From Massilia rhizosphaerae (GTDB taxonomy: Bacteria; Pseudomonadota; Gammaproteobacteria; Burkholderiales; Burkholderiaceae_D): 64,000 nucleotides of DNA. The stretch is from contig NZ_JADKYX010000003.1 of NCBI RefSeq assembly GCF_016093545.1, positions 408,977 to 472,976 on the forward strand, in the 5' to 3' direction. A program made the position numbers and the translations under genes. The first letter of the stretch is position 1; each line of letters begins with the position of its first letter. This document shows, in pieces, positions 43,508 through 54,469 of this stretch. The notes below the pieces were generated by a model. It was not told where the DNA came from. It made no database searches and worked only from the letters and a program-made list of their open reading frames with translations.

Positions 43508-44599
43508 TTACTGCGGCACGATCTTCACGACCGCATTGCCCGTCGTCGCGTACAGCGTGCCGCTGCCGTCGACGGCGATGCCGCGCAGCTGGGCGAAGCT
43601 GCCGGGCAGCTTGCCCGTCCTGAGCGTCGTCGACTTCGCCGTGCCGGCGACCGTCGTCACGATGCCGGCCGGCGTCGTGATCTTGCGGATGGTGTTGTTG
43701 ATGGCGTCGGCGCCGTACAGATTGCCGTTCTTGTCGATGGCGAGGGCGACCAACTGCTGGAAGCGGGCCGTCGACGCGTTGCCGTCGGCATTGCCGATCT
43801 GGCTGCGCGCGCCGACGAAGGTCGTCAGGGCCGTGGCGCCGGGCGCCGCGCGGCTGAGCGTATGGGTCAGGTCCGCCACGTACGCGGTGCCGTCGGGATC
43901 CACGGCGACGCCGCGCGGCACCAGCTGGCCGGTGCCGTAGATGGCGTCCACGACGCCGTTCTCCAGTGTCGTGTAGCGGCCCGGGTTCGAGAGCGGGATG
44001 CGCCGCGTGTCGATGCCCGACGTGACGTACAGATTGTCGTTGCCGTCGGCCGCGATCCCGGCCGGGGTGTTCTGGACGTCCACGCCGAAGTTGCCGAACG
44101 CGAGCCGGGTGACGGTGGTGACGGTGCCGTCCGCCGTGATCTTGCGGATCGCCGTCCCGTCCAGGACGTACAGGTCGCCGTTGCCGTCGATCGTGACGGC
44201 CGTGGGTTGCGAGAAGCGGGCGCGGTCGCCCTTGGCGTCCGTCGTGCCGCTGGCGCCGGCCAGGCCGGCGAACGTGGTGACCGTGCCGTCCGGCGCGATC
44301 TTGCGGATCGTGAAGTTGCCCTCGTCCGCCACGTACACGTTGCCGTTCGTGTCCAGGGCCAGCCCGCGCGGCGTGTTGAAGCGCGCGGCCGTGCCCTTCT
44401 TGTTCACGTTGCCGCCGGTGACGGCGTCGCCGGCCAGCACGGAAATGTCCGTGCTGGATGAGCCGCCCGTGTCGCCGCCGCTGCCGTCGTTGGTCTCGCG
44501 CTTGGGGCCGCCGGGGCCGCATGCGCACAACAGCGCCGCGACGCCCGCGCACAGGAGGCGCACGCGCAGGCGGGCGGGAACGGCGGATTCGAAGGTCAT
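43508..44599 (-). CDS. NHL-repeat beta-propeller lipoprotein
   Basis: 363 residues with lipobox LLCAC after a signal helix (VRLLCAGVAALLCACGPGG). Then about six NHL repeats, each with a GLALDTNGNVYVADEGNFTIRKI-like core (shortened here; others GIAADGNDNLYVTSG, GVAVDPDGTAYVADL, ALAIDKNGNLYGADA). Such propellers bind proteins or sugars outside the cytoplasmic membrane, or act as lactonases; no catalytic residues were identified. It ends two bases from the TAXI-like gene, on the opposite strand. Confidence 0.85.
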   Translation of the reverse strand: MTFESAVPARLRVRLLCAGVAALLCACGPGGPKRETNDGSGGDTGGSSSTDISVLAGDAVTGGNVNKKGTAARFNTPRGLALDTNGNVYVADEGNFTIRKIAPDGTVTTFAGLAGASGTTDAKGDRARFSQPTAVTIDGNGDLYVLDGTAIRKITADGTVTTVTRLAFGNFGVDVQNTPAGIAADGNDNLYVTSGIDTRRIPLSNPGRYTTLENGVVDAIYGTGQLVPRGVAVDPDGTAYVADLTHTLSRAAPGATALTTFVGARSQIGNADGNASTARFQQLVALAIDKNGNLYGADAINNTIRKITTPAGIVTTVAGTAKSTTLRTGKLPGSFAQLRGIAVDGSGTLYATTGNAVVKIVPQ

Positions 44600-44700
44600 G
44601 GTCTCATCTCCAGGTCAGCGGTGAGCCGGCATGCTAGCACGGACACAGGGCGTGGAATCTCTGCGATTCTCACGCTACGACCGGGATTCGAGATGAACGT

Positions 44701-45159
44701 TCAGGCGCCGATCCAGGGCAGGCCGGCCTTGCACCAGCCGCCGACGGTCTTGCGGTGACCCTCCGGGTCGCGGTCGCCTTCGAAGCCTTGCAGGATGTCG
44801 AAGGCGTTCCCGTAACCCAGTTCCGTGGCGGTGCGCGCCGCGTGGCGCGAGCGCACGCCGGAGCGGCACAGGAACAGCACGACGTCGCCAGGTGCCGCGA
44901 CGTTCTGCAACTGCGTGGCGAAATCCGGATTCGGCGCACCGCCGGGGTACAGGGACCATTGCACGGCGCCGTGCTGGGCGTCGGGAATGGCGGGGCGGCC
45001 GACCCAGTCGCGCTCCGCATTCGTGCGCACGTCGACCAGCTTGACCCTGGGGTCCGATTGCAGCAGCGTGTACGCTTCCTGGGGCGTGACGGCGCCCGCG
45101 TACGGCTGGCCGGGCGTCCTGGCCCGGGCGTTGGCGAGAATCTCGTCGGTCGTGCTCAT
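44701..45159 (-). CDS. Rhodanese-domain protein
   Basis: 152 residues, one rhodanese domain: VKLVDVRTNAERDWVGRP, then the active loop FLCRSGVRSRHAA with Cys98, and a C-terminal GNAFDILQGFEGDRD segment. It can carry sulphur as a persulphide. ATG at 45159 is preferred; an upstream ATG (45228) lacks family sequence. It is transcribed divergently from glnA across a shared regulatory region. Confidence 0.92.
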   Translation of the reverse strand: MSTTDEILANARARTPGQPYAGAVTPQEAYTLLQSDPRVKLVDVRTNAERDWVGRPAIPDAQHGAVQWSLYPGGAPNPDFATQLQNVAAPGDVVLFLCRSGVRSRHAARTATELGYGNAFDILQGFEGDRDPEGHRKTVGGWCKAGLPWIGA

Positions 45160-45230
45160 GTCATGTTCTCCATCTATCCTTGGTGGCGGACGCGGGGCGC
45201 CGCACCGTTGCGGTTCGTTGCGGCGCACAA

Positions 45231-45325
45231 TTCACGATTTTGGTGCGTCATGCATTAAGTTGGTGCATACTCAACTGATTGCACTTGTTTGGTGCGTATG
45301 CTTGTGTTTGCATCAAATTCGTGCG
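45231..45325 (+). promoter_or_regulatory. Array of four NtrC-like enhancer sites
   Basis: Four 17-base imperfect dyads of the NtrC type (TGCAC-like half, GTGCA/GTGCG-like half, same spacing): 45231-45247 TTCACGATTTTGGTGCG, 45251-45267 TGCATTAAGTTGGTGCA, 45280-45296 TGCACTTGTTTGGTGCG, 45309-45325 TGCATCAAATTCGTGCG. Centres are 20, 29 and 29 bases apart. They lie 80 bases upstream of the sigma-54 promoter, the right place for an enhancer. The first is the weakest. Confidence 0.75.
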
Positions 45326-45405
45326 CCCACACAGTGTCATTGATTTTAAGGGGCAAATTGAGTGGTCTCAAATTATTCATTATTTGTTTGCTCATGGCCA
45401 AATGC

Positions 45406-45420
45406 TGGCATAATTTCTGC
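45406..45420 (+). promoter_or_regulatory. Sigma-54 promoter of glnA
   Basis: TGGCATAATTTCTGC has the essential GG and GC ten bases apart, as sigma-54 promoters require. It lies 69 bases before the glnA ATG. Confidence 0.8.
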
Positions 45421-45488
45421 TTAGAAGGAAACGCGCCTGTCGCACGCCCTGTCGGCGTCGACACCCCTTTTTGACTTAGGAGATACGA

Positions 45489-46904
45489 ATGGCAAGGACC
45501 GCCGCAGATGTAATGCAGATGCTGAAGGACAACGAAGTCAAGTTCGTTGATTTGCGTTTCGCCGATACCCGCGGCAAGGAACAGCACGTGACCGTTCCCA
45601 TCTCGCACTTTGACGAAGACAAGTTCGAATCCGGCCACGCATTCGACGGCTCGTCGATCGCCGGCTGGAAAGGCATCGAAGCATCGGACATGCTGCTGAT
45701 CCCTGACCCGAACACCGCGAACATCGACCCGTTCATGGAAGAGACGACCGTGTTCATGCAGTGCGACGTGATCGAACCGTCGGACGGCAAGGGCTACGAC
45801 CGCGACCCGCGTTCCATCGCCAAGCGCGCCGAAGCGTACCTGAAATCGTCGGGCATCGGCGACACCGCCTACTTCGGTCCGGAACCGGAATTCTTCATTT
45901 TCGACTCGGTCCGCTGGAAGCTGGACATGTCGGGCTGCTTCGTCAAGATCGATTCGGAAGAAGCCTCCTGGTCGACCGAAAAAGAATTTGAAGGCGGCAA
46001 CAGCGGCCACCGTCCGACCGTCAAGGGCGGCTACTTCCCGGTCCCGCCGGTCGACAGCTTCCAGGACATGCGTTCGGAAATGTCGCTGATTCTCGAATCG
46101 ATGGGCATCCCGGTCGAAGTGCACCACCACGAAGTGGCCGGCGCCGGCCAGAACGAACTGGGCACCAAGTTCTCGACGCTGGTCGAGCGCGCCGACTGGA
46201 CCCAGAACCTGAAGTACGTGATCTGGAACGTCGCCCACAGCTACGGCAAGACCGCGACCTTCATGCCGAAGCCGATGAACGGCGACAACGGCTCGGGCAT
46301 GCACGTGCACCAGTCGATCTGGAAGGACGGCAAGAACCTGTTCGCAGGCGACGGCTATGCCGGCCTGTCGGAAACCGCGCTGTTCTACATCGGCGGCATC
46401 ATCAAGCACGCCCGCGCCCTGAACGCCATCACCAACCCGGGCACGAACTCGTACAAGCGCCTGGTGCCGGGCTACGAAGCCCCGGTCAAGCTGGCCTACT
46501 CGGCACGTAACCGTTCGGCATCGATCCGTATCCCGCACGTGGCGAACCCGAAAGGCCGCCGCATCGAGACCCGCTTCCCGGACCCGCTGGCCAACGTCTA
46601 CCTGTGCTTCGCCGCCCTGCTGATGGCCGGCCTGGACGGCATCCAGAACAAGATCCACCCGGGCGAAGCCGCGACGAAGGACCTGTACCACCTGCCGCCG
46701 GAAGAAGACAAGCTGATCCCGACCGTCTGCGCCTCGCTGGAAGAAGCGCTGGAAGCCCTGGACAAGGACCGCGAGTTCCTGACCCGCGGCGGCGTGTTCA
46801 GCGACAGCATGATCGACGCGTACATCGAACTGAAGATGAACGAAGTCCAGCGTCTGCGCATGACCCCGCACCCGGCCGAATTCGACATGTACTATTCGTC
46901 GTAA
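45489..46904 (+). CDS. glnA: Glutamine synthetase, type I
   Basis: 471 residues, full length. It joins ammonia to glutamate. Landmarks: [12 protein letters not shown] at the start (latch Asp), PEPEFFIFD, the [18 protein letters not shown]/glutamate site, [12 protein letters not shown], and [10 protein letters not shown] with the Tyr that is adenylylated in the regulated class. ATG is preceded by TTAGGAGAT. A terminator follows at 46983. Control by NtrC through the enhancer and sigma-54 promoter upstream is strongly suggested, since glnL and glnG lie just downstream. Confidence 0.98.
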   Translation: MARTAADVMQMLKDNEVKFVDLRFADTRGKEQHVTVPISHFDEDKFESGHAFDGSSIAGWKGIEASDMLLIPDPNTANIDPFMEETTVFMQCDVIEPSDGKGYDRDPRSIAKRAEAYLKSSGIGDTAYFGPEPEFFIFDSVRWKLDMSGCFVKIDSEEASWSTEKEFEGGNSGHRPTVKGGYFPVPPVDSFQDMRSEMSLILESMGIPVEVHHHEVAGAGQNELGTKFSTLVERADWTQNLKYVIWNVAHSYGKTATFMPKPMNGDNGSGMHVHQSIWKDGKNLFAGDGYAGLSETALFYIGGIIKHARALNAITNPGTNSYKRLVPGYEAPVKLAYSARNRSASIRIPHVANPKGRRIETRFPDPLANVYLCFAALLMAGLDGIQNKIHPGEAATKDLYHLPPEEDKLIPTVCASLEEALEALDKDREFLTRGGVFSDSMIDAYIELKMNEVQRLRMTPHPAEFDMYYSS

Positions 46905-46982
46905 TTCGTTGTCATCACCTGGTGCCGGATTGGAAACGACCGGCACCGGGATGACGGCCATGTGTATCCACACGGTAACGAA

Positions 46983-47019
46983 AACGCGGGGAAAGCCAGC
47001 CGGCTGCCTCGCGTTTTTT
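46983..47019 (+). terminator. Terminator of glnA
   Basis: AACGCGGGG and CCTCGCGTT pair (one G-T wobble), with AGCC/GGCT stacked inside, followed by six T. It isolates glnA from the downstream genes. Confidence 0.88.
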
Positions 47020-47070
47020 GTTGAATGGGGTATAGTCGGAAGCTTCCCAACCATGCATCCAGACTGATCG

Positions 47071-47586
47071 ATGCGAATGACAAGCAGCTTCTTCCTGCGC
47101 CTGGCGCTGGTCGCGGGACTCGCCGCGCACGCGGGCGCGCGGGCCGATTCCGTCGTCTATAAATGCCTCGACAAGAATGGCCGAGTGGAATTTACTGACA
47201 TCAATAAGCCCGGCTGCAAAGTGCTCGACCTGCCCGGCTATATCGCGGCACCGGCGCCGGCCCCGCGTGCCGCGCCGCCGGTGACGATGCGGCAGGGAAC
47301 GGGGCGCCCGCCGACGGCGAGCCCGGTCAATTTTCCGCGCGTGGACACCGCCACCCAGCGCGCGCGCGACGACGACCGGCGCGCGATCCTCGAAGACGAA
47401 CTGCGGTCCGAGGAAAAGAAGCTGGCGGACCTGAAGCGCGACTTCAACAACGGCGAACCGGAACGCCAGGGCAACGAAAAGAATTACGCGAAGTACCAGG
47501 AACGGGTGGCCCAGATGCGCGACGACATCGGCCGCAGCGAAAAGAACGTCGAAGCGCTCAAGCGCGAGATCTCCAACATACGATAA
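47071..47586 (+). CDS. DUF4124-domain exported coiled-coil protein
   Basis: 171 residues. Signal peptide (LRLALVAGLAAHAGARAD), then the DUF4124 module VVYKCLDKNGRVEFTDINKPGC with its two cysteines, a Pro-rich link, and a coiled coil (RRAILEDELRSEEKKLADLK to ALKREISN). Periplasmic; function unknown. It sits between glnA and glnL, a position seen in related bacteria, and 16 bases before glnL. Confidence 0.85.
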   Translation: MRMTSSFFLRLALVAGLAAHAGARADSVVYKCLDKNGRVEFTDINKPGCKVLDLPGYIAAPAPAPRAAPPVTMRQGTGRPPTASPVNFPRVDTATQRARDDDRRAILEDELRSEEKKLADLKRDFNNGEPERQGNEKNYAKYQERVAQMRDDIGRSEKNVEALKREISNIR

Positions 47587-47602
47587 GGAGCACGCCCCTG
47601 CG

Positions 47603-48688
47603 ATGAACGGAACCCCGGCCCATCCTGCCCAGCACGACCGTTTCGCAGGCCTCGACATGCTCGCTTCCGCCGTCCTGGTGGCGGATGCGGACGGGTTCGT
47701 GCGCTATGCCAACCCGGCCGCCGAGCACCTGCTCGACATCTCCGCCAAGGCGCTGACGCGCCAGAAGCTCGTCGGCCTGTTCACCAACGGCGACGAACTG
47801 GGCGCCCTGTGCGAACAGGCGATCGCCCACAAATATGCCGACCTGCGCCAGGACCTCACCCTGTTCCGTCAGGCGCGCGAGCCGCTGCACGTGCACAGCA
47901 TCGTCAGCGCGGCCGGCGAGGCCGAGATCGTCGTCGAGCTGCGCGAGAACGTCCAGCAACTGAAGCTCGACCGCGAGGAACGCCTGCTCGACCAGAGTCT
48001 GGCCAACAAGGAACTCATCCGCAATCTCGCCCACGAGATCAAGAACCCGCTGGGCGGCATCCGCGGCGCGGCCCAGTTGCTGGAACTGGAATTGCCGGAC
48101 GTGCACCTGAGTTCGCTGCGCGAATACACGCAGGTGATCATCAAGGAGGCGGACCGCCTGCAGACCCTCGTCGACCGCCTGCTGGCGCCGCACCGCCGGC
48201 CGCACATCGTGGGCGACGTCAACATCCACGAAGTGTGCGAGCGCGTGCGCAGCCTCGTGCTGGCCGAGTTCCCGTCGGGGCTGTCCATCCGGCGCGACTA
48301 CGACGCGTCGATCCCCGAATTCCGCGGCGACAAGGAGCAATTGATCCAGACGGTGCTGAACATCGTCCACAACGCCGCCCAGGCCCTGCGCGCGCGCATC
48401 GCGGCGGGCGACGCCGAGATCGTCCTGCGCACCCGCGTGGCCCGCCAGATGACGCTCGCGAAGGTGCGTTACGGCCTGGCATTAGACTTGCATATCATCG
48501 ACAACGGACCGGGTATCGCCCCCGACATCCGCGACCGCATCTTCTACCCGCTCGTCTCCGGGCGCGAAGGCGGCAGCGGTCTCGGGCTGACCTTGGCGCA
48601 GACCTTCGTGCAGCAGCACCTGGGCATGATCGAGTGCGAAAGCCGGCCTGGATTGACGGATTTCCGCATCCTGATTCCCCTGCCATAA
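47603..48688 (+). CDS. glnL: Nitrogen regulation sensor kinase NtrB
   Basis: 361 residues, cytoplasmic. PAS domain at ~15-115 (LASAVLVADADGFVRYANPA), then the H-box IRNLAHEIKNPLGG with phospho-accepting His144, N-box IVHNAAQALRARI and G boxes DNGPGIAPDIRDR and GREGGSGLGLTL. It phosphorylates or dephosphorylates NtrC according to PII signals. It lies 62 bases before glnG, with which it forms a pair. Confidence 0.95.
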   Translation: MNGTPAHPAQHDRFAGLDMLASAVLVADADGFVRYANPAAEHLLDISAKALTRQKLVGLFTNGDELGALCEQAIAHKYADLRQDLTLFRQAREPLHVHSIVSAAGEAEIVVELRENVQQLKLDREERLLDQSLANKELIRNLAHEIKNPLGGIRGAAQLLELELPDVHLSSLREYTQVIIKEADRLQTLVDRLLAPHRRPHIVGDVNIHEVCERVRSLVLAEFPSGLSIRRDYDASIPEFRGDKEQLIQTVLNIVHNAAQALRARIAAGDAEIVLRTRVARQMTLAKVRYGLALDLHIIDNGPGIAPDIRDRIFYPLVSGREGGSGLGLTLAQTFVQQHLGMIECESRPGLTDFRILIPLP

Positions 48689-48750
48689 GCCGGGGCGGAG
48701 AGGGCGGCTGCGTCGGTCCCCCTTGAACCTTCGCGGGAAAAACGAAATAC

Positions 48751-50277
<1,527 letters not shown>

Positions 50278-50283
50278 GGTGGG

Positions 50284-50310
50284 GCATTTCATGCCGGGGG
50301 CATGAAATGC
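50284..50310. repeat. Palindrome after glnG
   Basis: GCATTTCATGCC, GGG, GGCATGAAATGC is a perfect 12-bp inverted repeat, extended outwards by GGTGGG/CCCACC. It follows the glnG stop by six bases and could end or stabilise the message. Confidence 0.6.
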
Positions 50311-50346
50311 GTGCCCACCATGGCGTCGCCGCAATGCATGCTTTTG

Positions 50347-50365
50347 GTGGGCACCCTGTGCCCAC
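50347..50365. repeat. GTGGGCAC palindrome, glnG-corA gap
   Basis: GTGGGCAC, CCT, GTGCCCAC. A copy of the dispersed palindrome family. Confidence 0.6.
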
Positions 50366-50440
50366 GCGAACGTTTGCGTAATGCCGACGGATGGGGCGAT
50401 GGTGTAAGCTCCGTCATCCCTGCAACAACCCCCCGATGAC

Positions 50441-51409
50441 ATGCTGATCAACTGCGTCGCCTACCAGGAAGGCAAGAAACTGTCCGACATTTCCGTCGAG
50501 GACATCAGCGACTACCTGGACAAACCCGGCTGCTTCGTCTGGGTTGCACTGCGCGATGCCACCGACGCCGAAATGGCGCAGATGAAGGAAGAGTTCGACC
50601 TGCACGAACTCGCCGTCGAAGACGCCGCGCGCGGCCACCAGCGCCCCAAGATCGAGGAATACGGCGATTGCCTGTTCACCGTCGTGCACACCGTCGACCT
50701 GGTCGAAGGCGACCGCCTCGCCAACGGCGAACTGGCGATCTTCGCCGGCAAGAATTATGTGCTGTCCGTGCGGCGCGATTCCGCCCAGGGCTTCCTGGGC
50801 GTACGCGCGCGCGCGGAACGCGAACCGCACCTGCTCAGGATGGGATCGGCGTTCGTCATGTACGCGTTGATGGACGCCGTCGTCGACCGCTACTTCCCCA
50901 TCGTCGACATGCTCGAGTCGGAACTCGAGACCGTCGAGGACCGCATCTTCACGCACGGCGCCCAGCGCGAGAACGTCGAGCGCCTGTACCAGTTGAAGAG
51001 GAAGGGCCTGGTGCTGCGCCACGCCGTGATGCCGCTGCTGGAAGCGATCGGCCGGCTGCACGGCGGCCGCGTGCCGGCGCTCGTCACCGGGACGCAGGAT
51101 TATTTCCGCGACGTGCACGACCACTTGATCCGCATCGCCGGCCGCCTGGACGCGATCCGCGACACGATCAGCACGGCGATCCAGGTGAACCTGTCGATGG
51201 TCTCGATCGACGAGAGCGAGGTGAACAAGCGCCTGGCCGCGTGGGCCGCGATCTTCGCCGTGTTCACCGCGTTCGCGGGCGTGTGGGGCATGAATTTCAA
51301 GTACATGCCCGAGCTGGAATGGAAGTGGAGCTATCCGGCGGCGCTCGCCGTCATGATCGGCGTGGGCCTCTACCTGTACCGCAAGTTCAAGAAGGCCGGC
51401 TGGTTGTGA
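50441..51409 (+). CDS. corA: Magnesium/cobalt transporter CorA
   Basis: 322 residues. A long soluble N-terminal funnel (GCFVWVALRDATDAEMAQMK, FDLHELAVEDAARGHQRPK) is followed by two C-terminal helices with the selectivity motif GMN (VWGMNFKYMPELEWKW) near residue 285. It lets Mg2+ in across the inner membrane. Full length. Confidence 0.95.
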   Translation: MLINCVAYQEGKKLSDISVEDISDYLDKPGCFVWVALRDATDAEMAQMKEEFDLHELAVEDAARGHQRPKIEEYGDCLFTVVHTVDLVEGDRLANGELAIFAGKNYVLSVRRDSAQGFLGVRARAEREPHLLRMGSAFVMYALMDAVVDRYFPIVDMLESELETVEDRIFTHGAQRENVERLYQLKRKGLVLRHAVMPLLEAIGRLHGGRVPALVTGTQDYFRDVHDHLIRIAGRLDAIRDTISTAIQVNLSMVSIDESEVNKRLAAWAAIFAVFTAFAGVWGMNFKYMPELEWKWSYPAALAVMIGVGLYLYRKFKKAGWL

Positions 51410-51434
51410 ATGGTGGGCACCCTGTGCCCACCAT
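51410..51434. repeat. ATGGTGGGCAC palindrome after corA
   Basis: ATGGTGGGCAC, CCT, GTGCCCACCAT: perfect 11-bp arms right after the corA stop. The sequence core equals the copy at 50347. Confidence 0.65.
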
Positions 51435-51460
51435 CGTGCCGAAGCCACATGCAAAATGAA

Positions 51461-51490
51461 AAACGCCCGGTGCGCGAGCACCGGGCGTTT
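51461..51490. terminator. Shared terminator of corA and the converging receptor gene
   Basis: AAACGCCCGGTGC-GCGA-GCACCGGGCGTTT, a perfect 13-bp stem with A's on one side and T's on the other, so it can act in both directions. Confidence 0.88.
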
Positions 51491-51512
51491 GCTTGACGAC
51501 GCGGCTACCGTA

Positions 51513-54206
51513 TTAGAACGAGTAGCTTGCGCGTGCGTAGAAGGTGCGGCCCAGCGGATCCGTGTAACGCGGATCGTAGCCGGCCTGGAACGTGTTGTCC
51601 TGGTACGACAGCGGCGGCGCCTTGTCGAACAGGTTACGCACGCCGACCGTCAGGCCCAGGCCCTTCGGCTGCGTCCAGCCGACATAGGTGTCGAACGTGG
51701 TGTAGGAAGCGACGTGGTTGGTCGGATCCTGGTCGACGTAGCCGCTCTTGTAGCGGGCGGTCAGGCCGGCCGAGTACGCGTTCTTGTTCCACACCAGGTT
51801 GTTGGTCGACTGCCAGCGGAACACCGGGTTGTTGCCCGAGTACACGCCCACGTTCTTGTGCCACACGTCGTCTTCCGCGTTCTGGTACTCGTACTTGTGG
51901 ACGTAGGTGGAGTTCGACGCGAACGTGAAGTTGCCGTAGCCGGCGGTATGCAGGCGGTAGTTGGCCGACAGGTCGATACCGTTGGTGATGATGCCGCCCA
52001 GGTTCTGGTTACGCAGGTCGACGTAGCCGCAGGTCGCCGGGTTCGGGCACTGCGAGCCGTCCACCGACAGTTCCCCGTTCGGGTTGCGGTGGAACACGGA
52101 AGCGTACTTGACCGAATCCGCGAACACGTCGTCCTGGCTCAGGGTGCTGATCTGGTGGTCCAGCTTGATGGCCCACACGTCGACGCCGACGCTCAGGCCC
52201 TTCAGCGGCTCGATCATGACACCGAACGTGGCGTTCTTCGACTTCTCAGGCTGCAGCGCGGTGTTGCCGCCACCCAGTACCTGGAACTGCTGGCTGCAGT
52301 TCGCGGCGCGCGAGTGACCCGGCAGCGGGGTGCCGCCCGGGCAGTTGACCGGGTCGTCGTAGGTGCCGGCGGTGTTGGTGTAGGTCTGTGCCGAGTGGAT
52401 TTCGTACAGCGACGGGGCGCGGAAGCCGGTCGAGTACGAACCGCGCACCAGCACCGACTGCACCGGCTGCCAGCGGAACGCGACTTTCGGGTTCGTGCTG
52501 TTGCCGAAGTCGCTGTACTTGTCGTAGCGGACCGAGCCCGTCACGTCCAGGTTCTTGATGATCGGGACGTTCAGTTCGGCGTAGCCGGCGTACACGTTGC
52601 GCGAGCCCGAGTTGAATGTGTTCGGGTCGATACCGGTCGATGCGATGACCTTCTCGGCGAACTCGGTGTTGGCGGCGCTCGTGAACTTGTCGTGCGACGC
52701 CTGGGCACCCAGTGCCAGGGCGGCGGCGCGGCCGGCGTTCAGCCAGTCGCCCAGTTCGCGGCTGGCGTGGAAGTCGGCGGCGGTGGTCTGGCCGCGGGCG
52801 GTCTGGATGGTGCCCGACAGCGACGCCGAGTTCAGCAGGTCGGTGCCGGCGGCGGACTGGTCGCCGAACGGGTTGATCACGCCGTCCCGGACGCCTTGCG
52901 AAATGAGGTTGCCGTTGCTGTAGCCGAACAGTTGTTCCTGCACGCGGTTTTCGTTCCAGCTGACGGCGCCGTCGTAGTCCCAACCGGCGATGTTACCCTG
53001 CAGCGACACGACCAGGCGTTGCTGGCGGTTCGTGTTCTTGTCCTGGCGCACGCCGTTCGGCATGTCGCGCCACTTCACGTGCACGAAGCCCGGCTGCACG
53101 CCGGCCGGCATGTAGGAGGCCGTATAGTTCGGATCCAGGCTCGGATCGGCCGGGTAGTACGGGTTGGCCGTACCGTCCGGACGCAGGCGGTTCATGTACA
53201 GGCCGCCGTACGGGACCGGGGCGATGGTGGTGCCGACGACGCTCTGGCTCGTCAGGTATTCGACGCCCAGCTCGTGCTCGCCCAGCTTCATGGTGCCGCG
53301 GATCAGGCCGGAGTCGCGGATGTTGCGCGGGATGTAGTCGACGAACGACGAGGTCGTCATCAGGCAGCCCGAGCCGCCGTCCGGGATCAGGTGCACGCCG
53401 GTGGTGCAGCCCGGGCCGGCCGGGTTGACGCTGTCGCCGCCCTGGTAGTAGTTGGCCGGGAAGGTCGAGGACGACAGGCCGCCGGCGTAGCGCGTGTTGT
53501 ACGAGCGGTCCGTACCGGTCAGCGGATACTGTTCCTGGTGGTCGATCACGGCCGAGATGTTCCAGCCGTTCGTGTCCAGGTCGCCGAAGCCGAACGCCAC
53601 GTTGGCGTTGATCGAACGGCCGCCGCCGTGCGACGGGACGTCTTCGCCGAAGGTGGCGACGCCGCCCTGGTAGTTTTTCTTGGTGATGAAGTTGATCACA
53701 CCGCCGACGGCGTCGGAGCCGTACAGCGACGATGCGCCGTCGCGCAGCACTTCGACGCGCTCGAGCGCGGCGAACGGGATCATGTTCAGGTCGGGTGCCG
53801 AGCTGTCGTAGGCATTGTTCGCCAGGCGACGGCCGTTCAGCAGCACCAGGGTCTTGTTGGCGCCGATGCCGCGCAGGTCGGCGAACGAGGCGCCGCCCGT
53901 GCTGGAACCGACCGACTGGCTGGTGCCTTGCTGGGCTTGCGACACGCTCAGGTTCGACATCACCTGTTCGATGGTCGTGATGCCTTCCTTCTTGAGGTCG
54001 TCGGCGCGGATCACGGTGACGGGCACGGAGGTCTCGGCGTCGATGCGCTTGATCGCCGAACCGGTGATTTCGACGCGGGCGATCGGGGCCTGCTGGACGT
54101 CCTGGGTTTGTGCCAGGGCGTTGCCTGCCAATCCAAAGCCGGCCGCGAGGGTGGTGCCGGAGAATACGAGACGCAGGGTACGCGCCATGGTTTTTTCTGT
54201 GAGCAT
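51513..54206 (-). CDS. TonB-dependent outer-membrane receptor
   Basis: 897 residues. Signal peptide (LRLVFSGTTLAAGFGLAGNALAQ, cut near AQ), then the TonB-box-like start of the plug (RVEITGSAIKRIDAETSVPV) and plug core ADLRGIGANKTLVLLNGRRL and RVEVLRDGASSLYGSDAVGG. The barrel ends in PLGRTFYARASYSF, the terminal Phe typical of the class. Substrate unknown; the plug type (with VSNLSVSQAQQG-like loops) is common in receptors for sugars or peptides. No energising TonB gene is near. ATG 54206 is used; 54188 would shorten the start by six residues. Confidence 0.93.
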   Translation of the reverse strand: MLTEKTMARTLRLVFSGTTLAAGFGLAGNALAQTQDVQQAPIARVEITGSAIKRIDAETSVPVTVIRADDLKKEGITTIEQVMSNLSVSQAQQGTSQSVGSSTGGASFADLRGIGANKTLVLLNGRRLANNAYDSSAPDLNMIPFAALERVEVLRDGASSLYGSDAVGGVINFITKKNYQGGVATFGEDVPSHGGGRSINANVAFGFGDLDTNGWNISAVIDHQEQYPLTGTDRSYNTRYAGGLSSSTFPANYYQGGDSVNPAGPGCTTGVHLIPDGGSGCLMTTSSFVDYIPRNIRDSGLIRGTMKLGEHELGVEYLTSQSVVGTTIAPVPYGGLYMNRLRPDGTANPYYPADPSLDPNYTASYMPAGVQPGFVHVKWRDMPNGVRQDKNTNRQQRLVVSLQGNIAGWDYDGAVSWNENRVQEQLFGYSNGNLISQGVRDGVINPFGDQSAAGTDLLNSASLSGTIQTARGQTTAADFHASRELGDWLNAGRAAALALGAQASHDKFTSAANTEFAEKVIASTGIDPNTFNSGSRNVYAGYAELNVPIIKNLDVTGSVRYDKYSDFGNSTNPKVAFRWQPVQSVLVRGSYSTGFRAPSLYEIHSAQTYTNTAGTYDDPVNCPGGTPLPGHSRAANCSQQFQVLGGGNTALQPEKSKNATFGVMIEPLKGLSVGVDVWAIKLDHQISTLSQDDVFADSVKYASVFHRNPNGELSVDGSQCPNPATCGYVDLRNQNLGGIITNGIDLSANYRLHTAGYGNFTFASNSTYVHKYEYQNAEDDVWHKNVGVYSGNNPVFRWQSTNNLVWNKNAYSAGLTARYKSGYVDQDPTNHVASYTTFDTYVGWTQPKGLGLTVGVRNLFDKAPPLSYQDNTFQAGYDPRYTDPLGRTFYARASYSF

Positions 54207-54469
54207 CTTGGTCCTGTTTTTTTAGGTTACAGTTCTGAAATAGCGGGTCACCAATATTTCAAGAACGGTAAACATACACCACAGAAACTGAAACTCCGAC
54301 AAGTTTGTTGTGTAATTACGTCGAAAACAGACAGATTTTGCGTTGCGGCGTGTAATAATTTGAAACAATGTTTCTTTGTGAAATATAACAGTGCTTCGCA
54401 TACATATTTGCAAGCGCGGTCCGGACACCCCCGAAAACCGGTCCGCGCCGGCCCCGGGGATGCCGGAAA
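54207..54469. promoter_or_regulatory. AT-rich gap upstream of the receptor gene
   Basis: 263 bases that are clearly AT-richer than the neighbours and must hold the receptor promoter on the minus strand. No clean promoter, operator or RNA fold was recognised. Confidence 0.4.
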
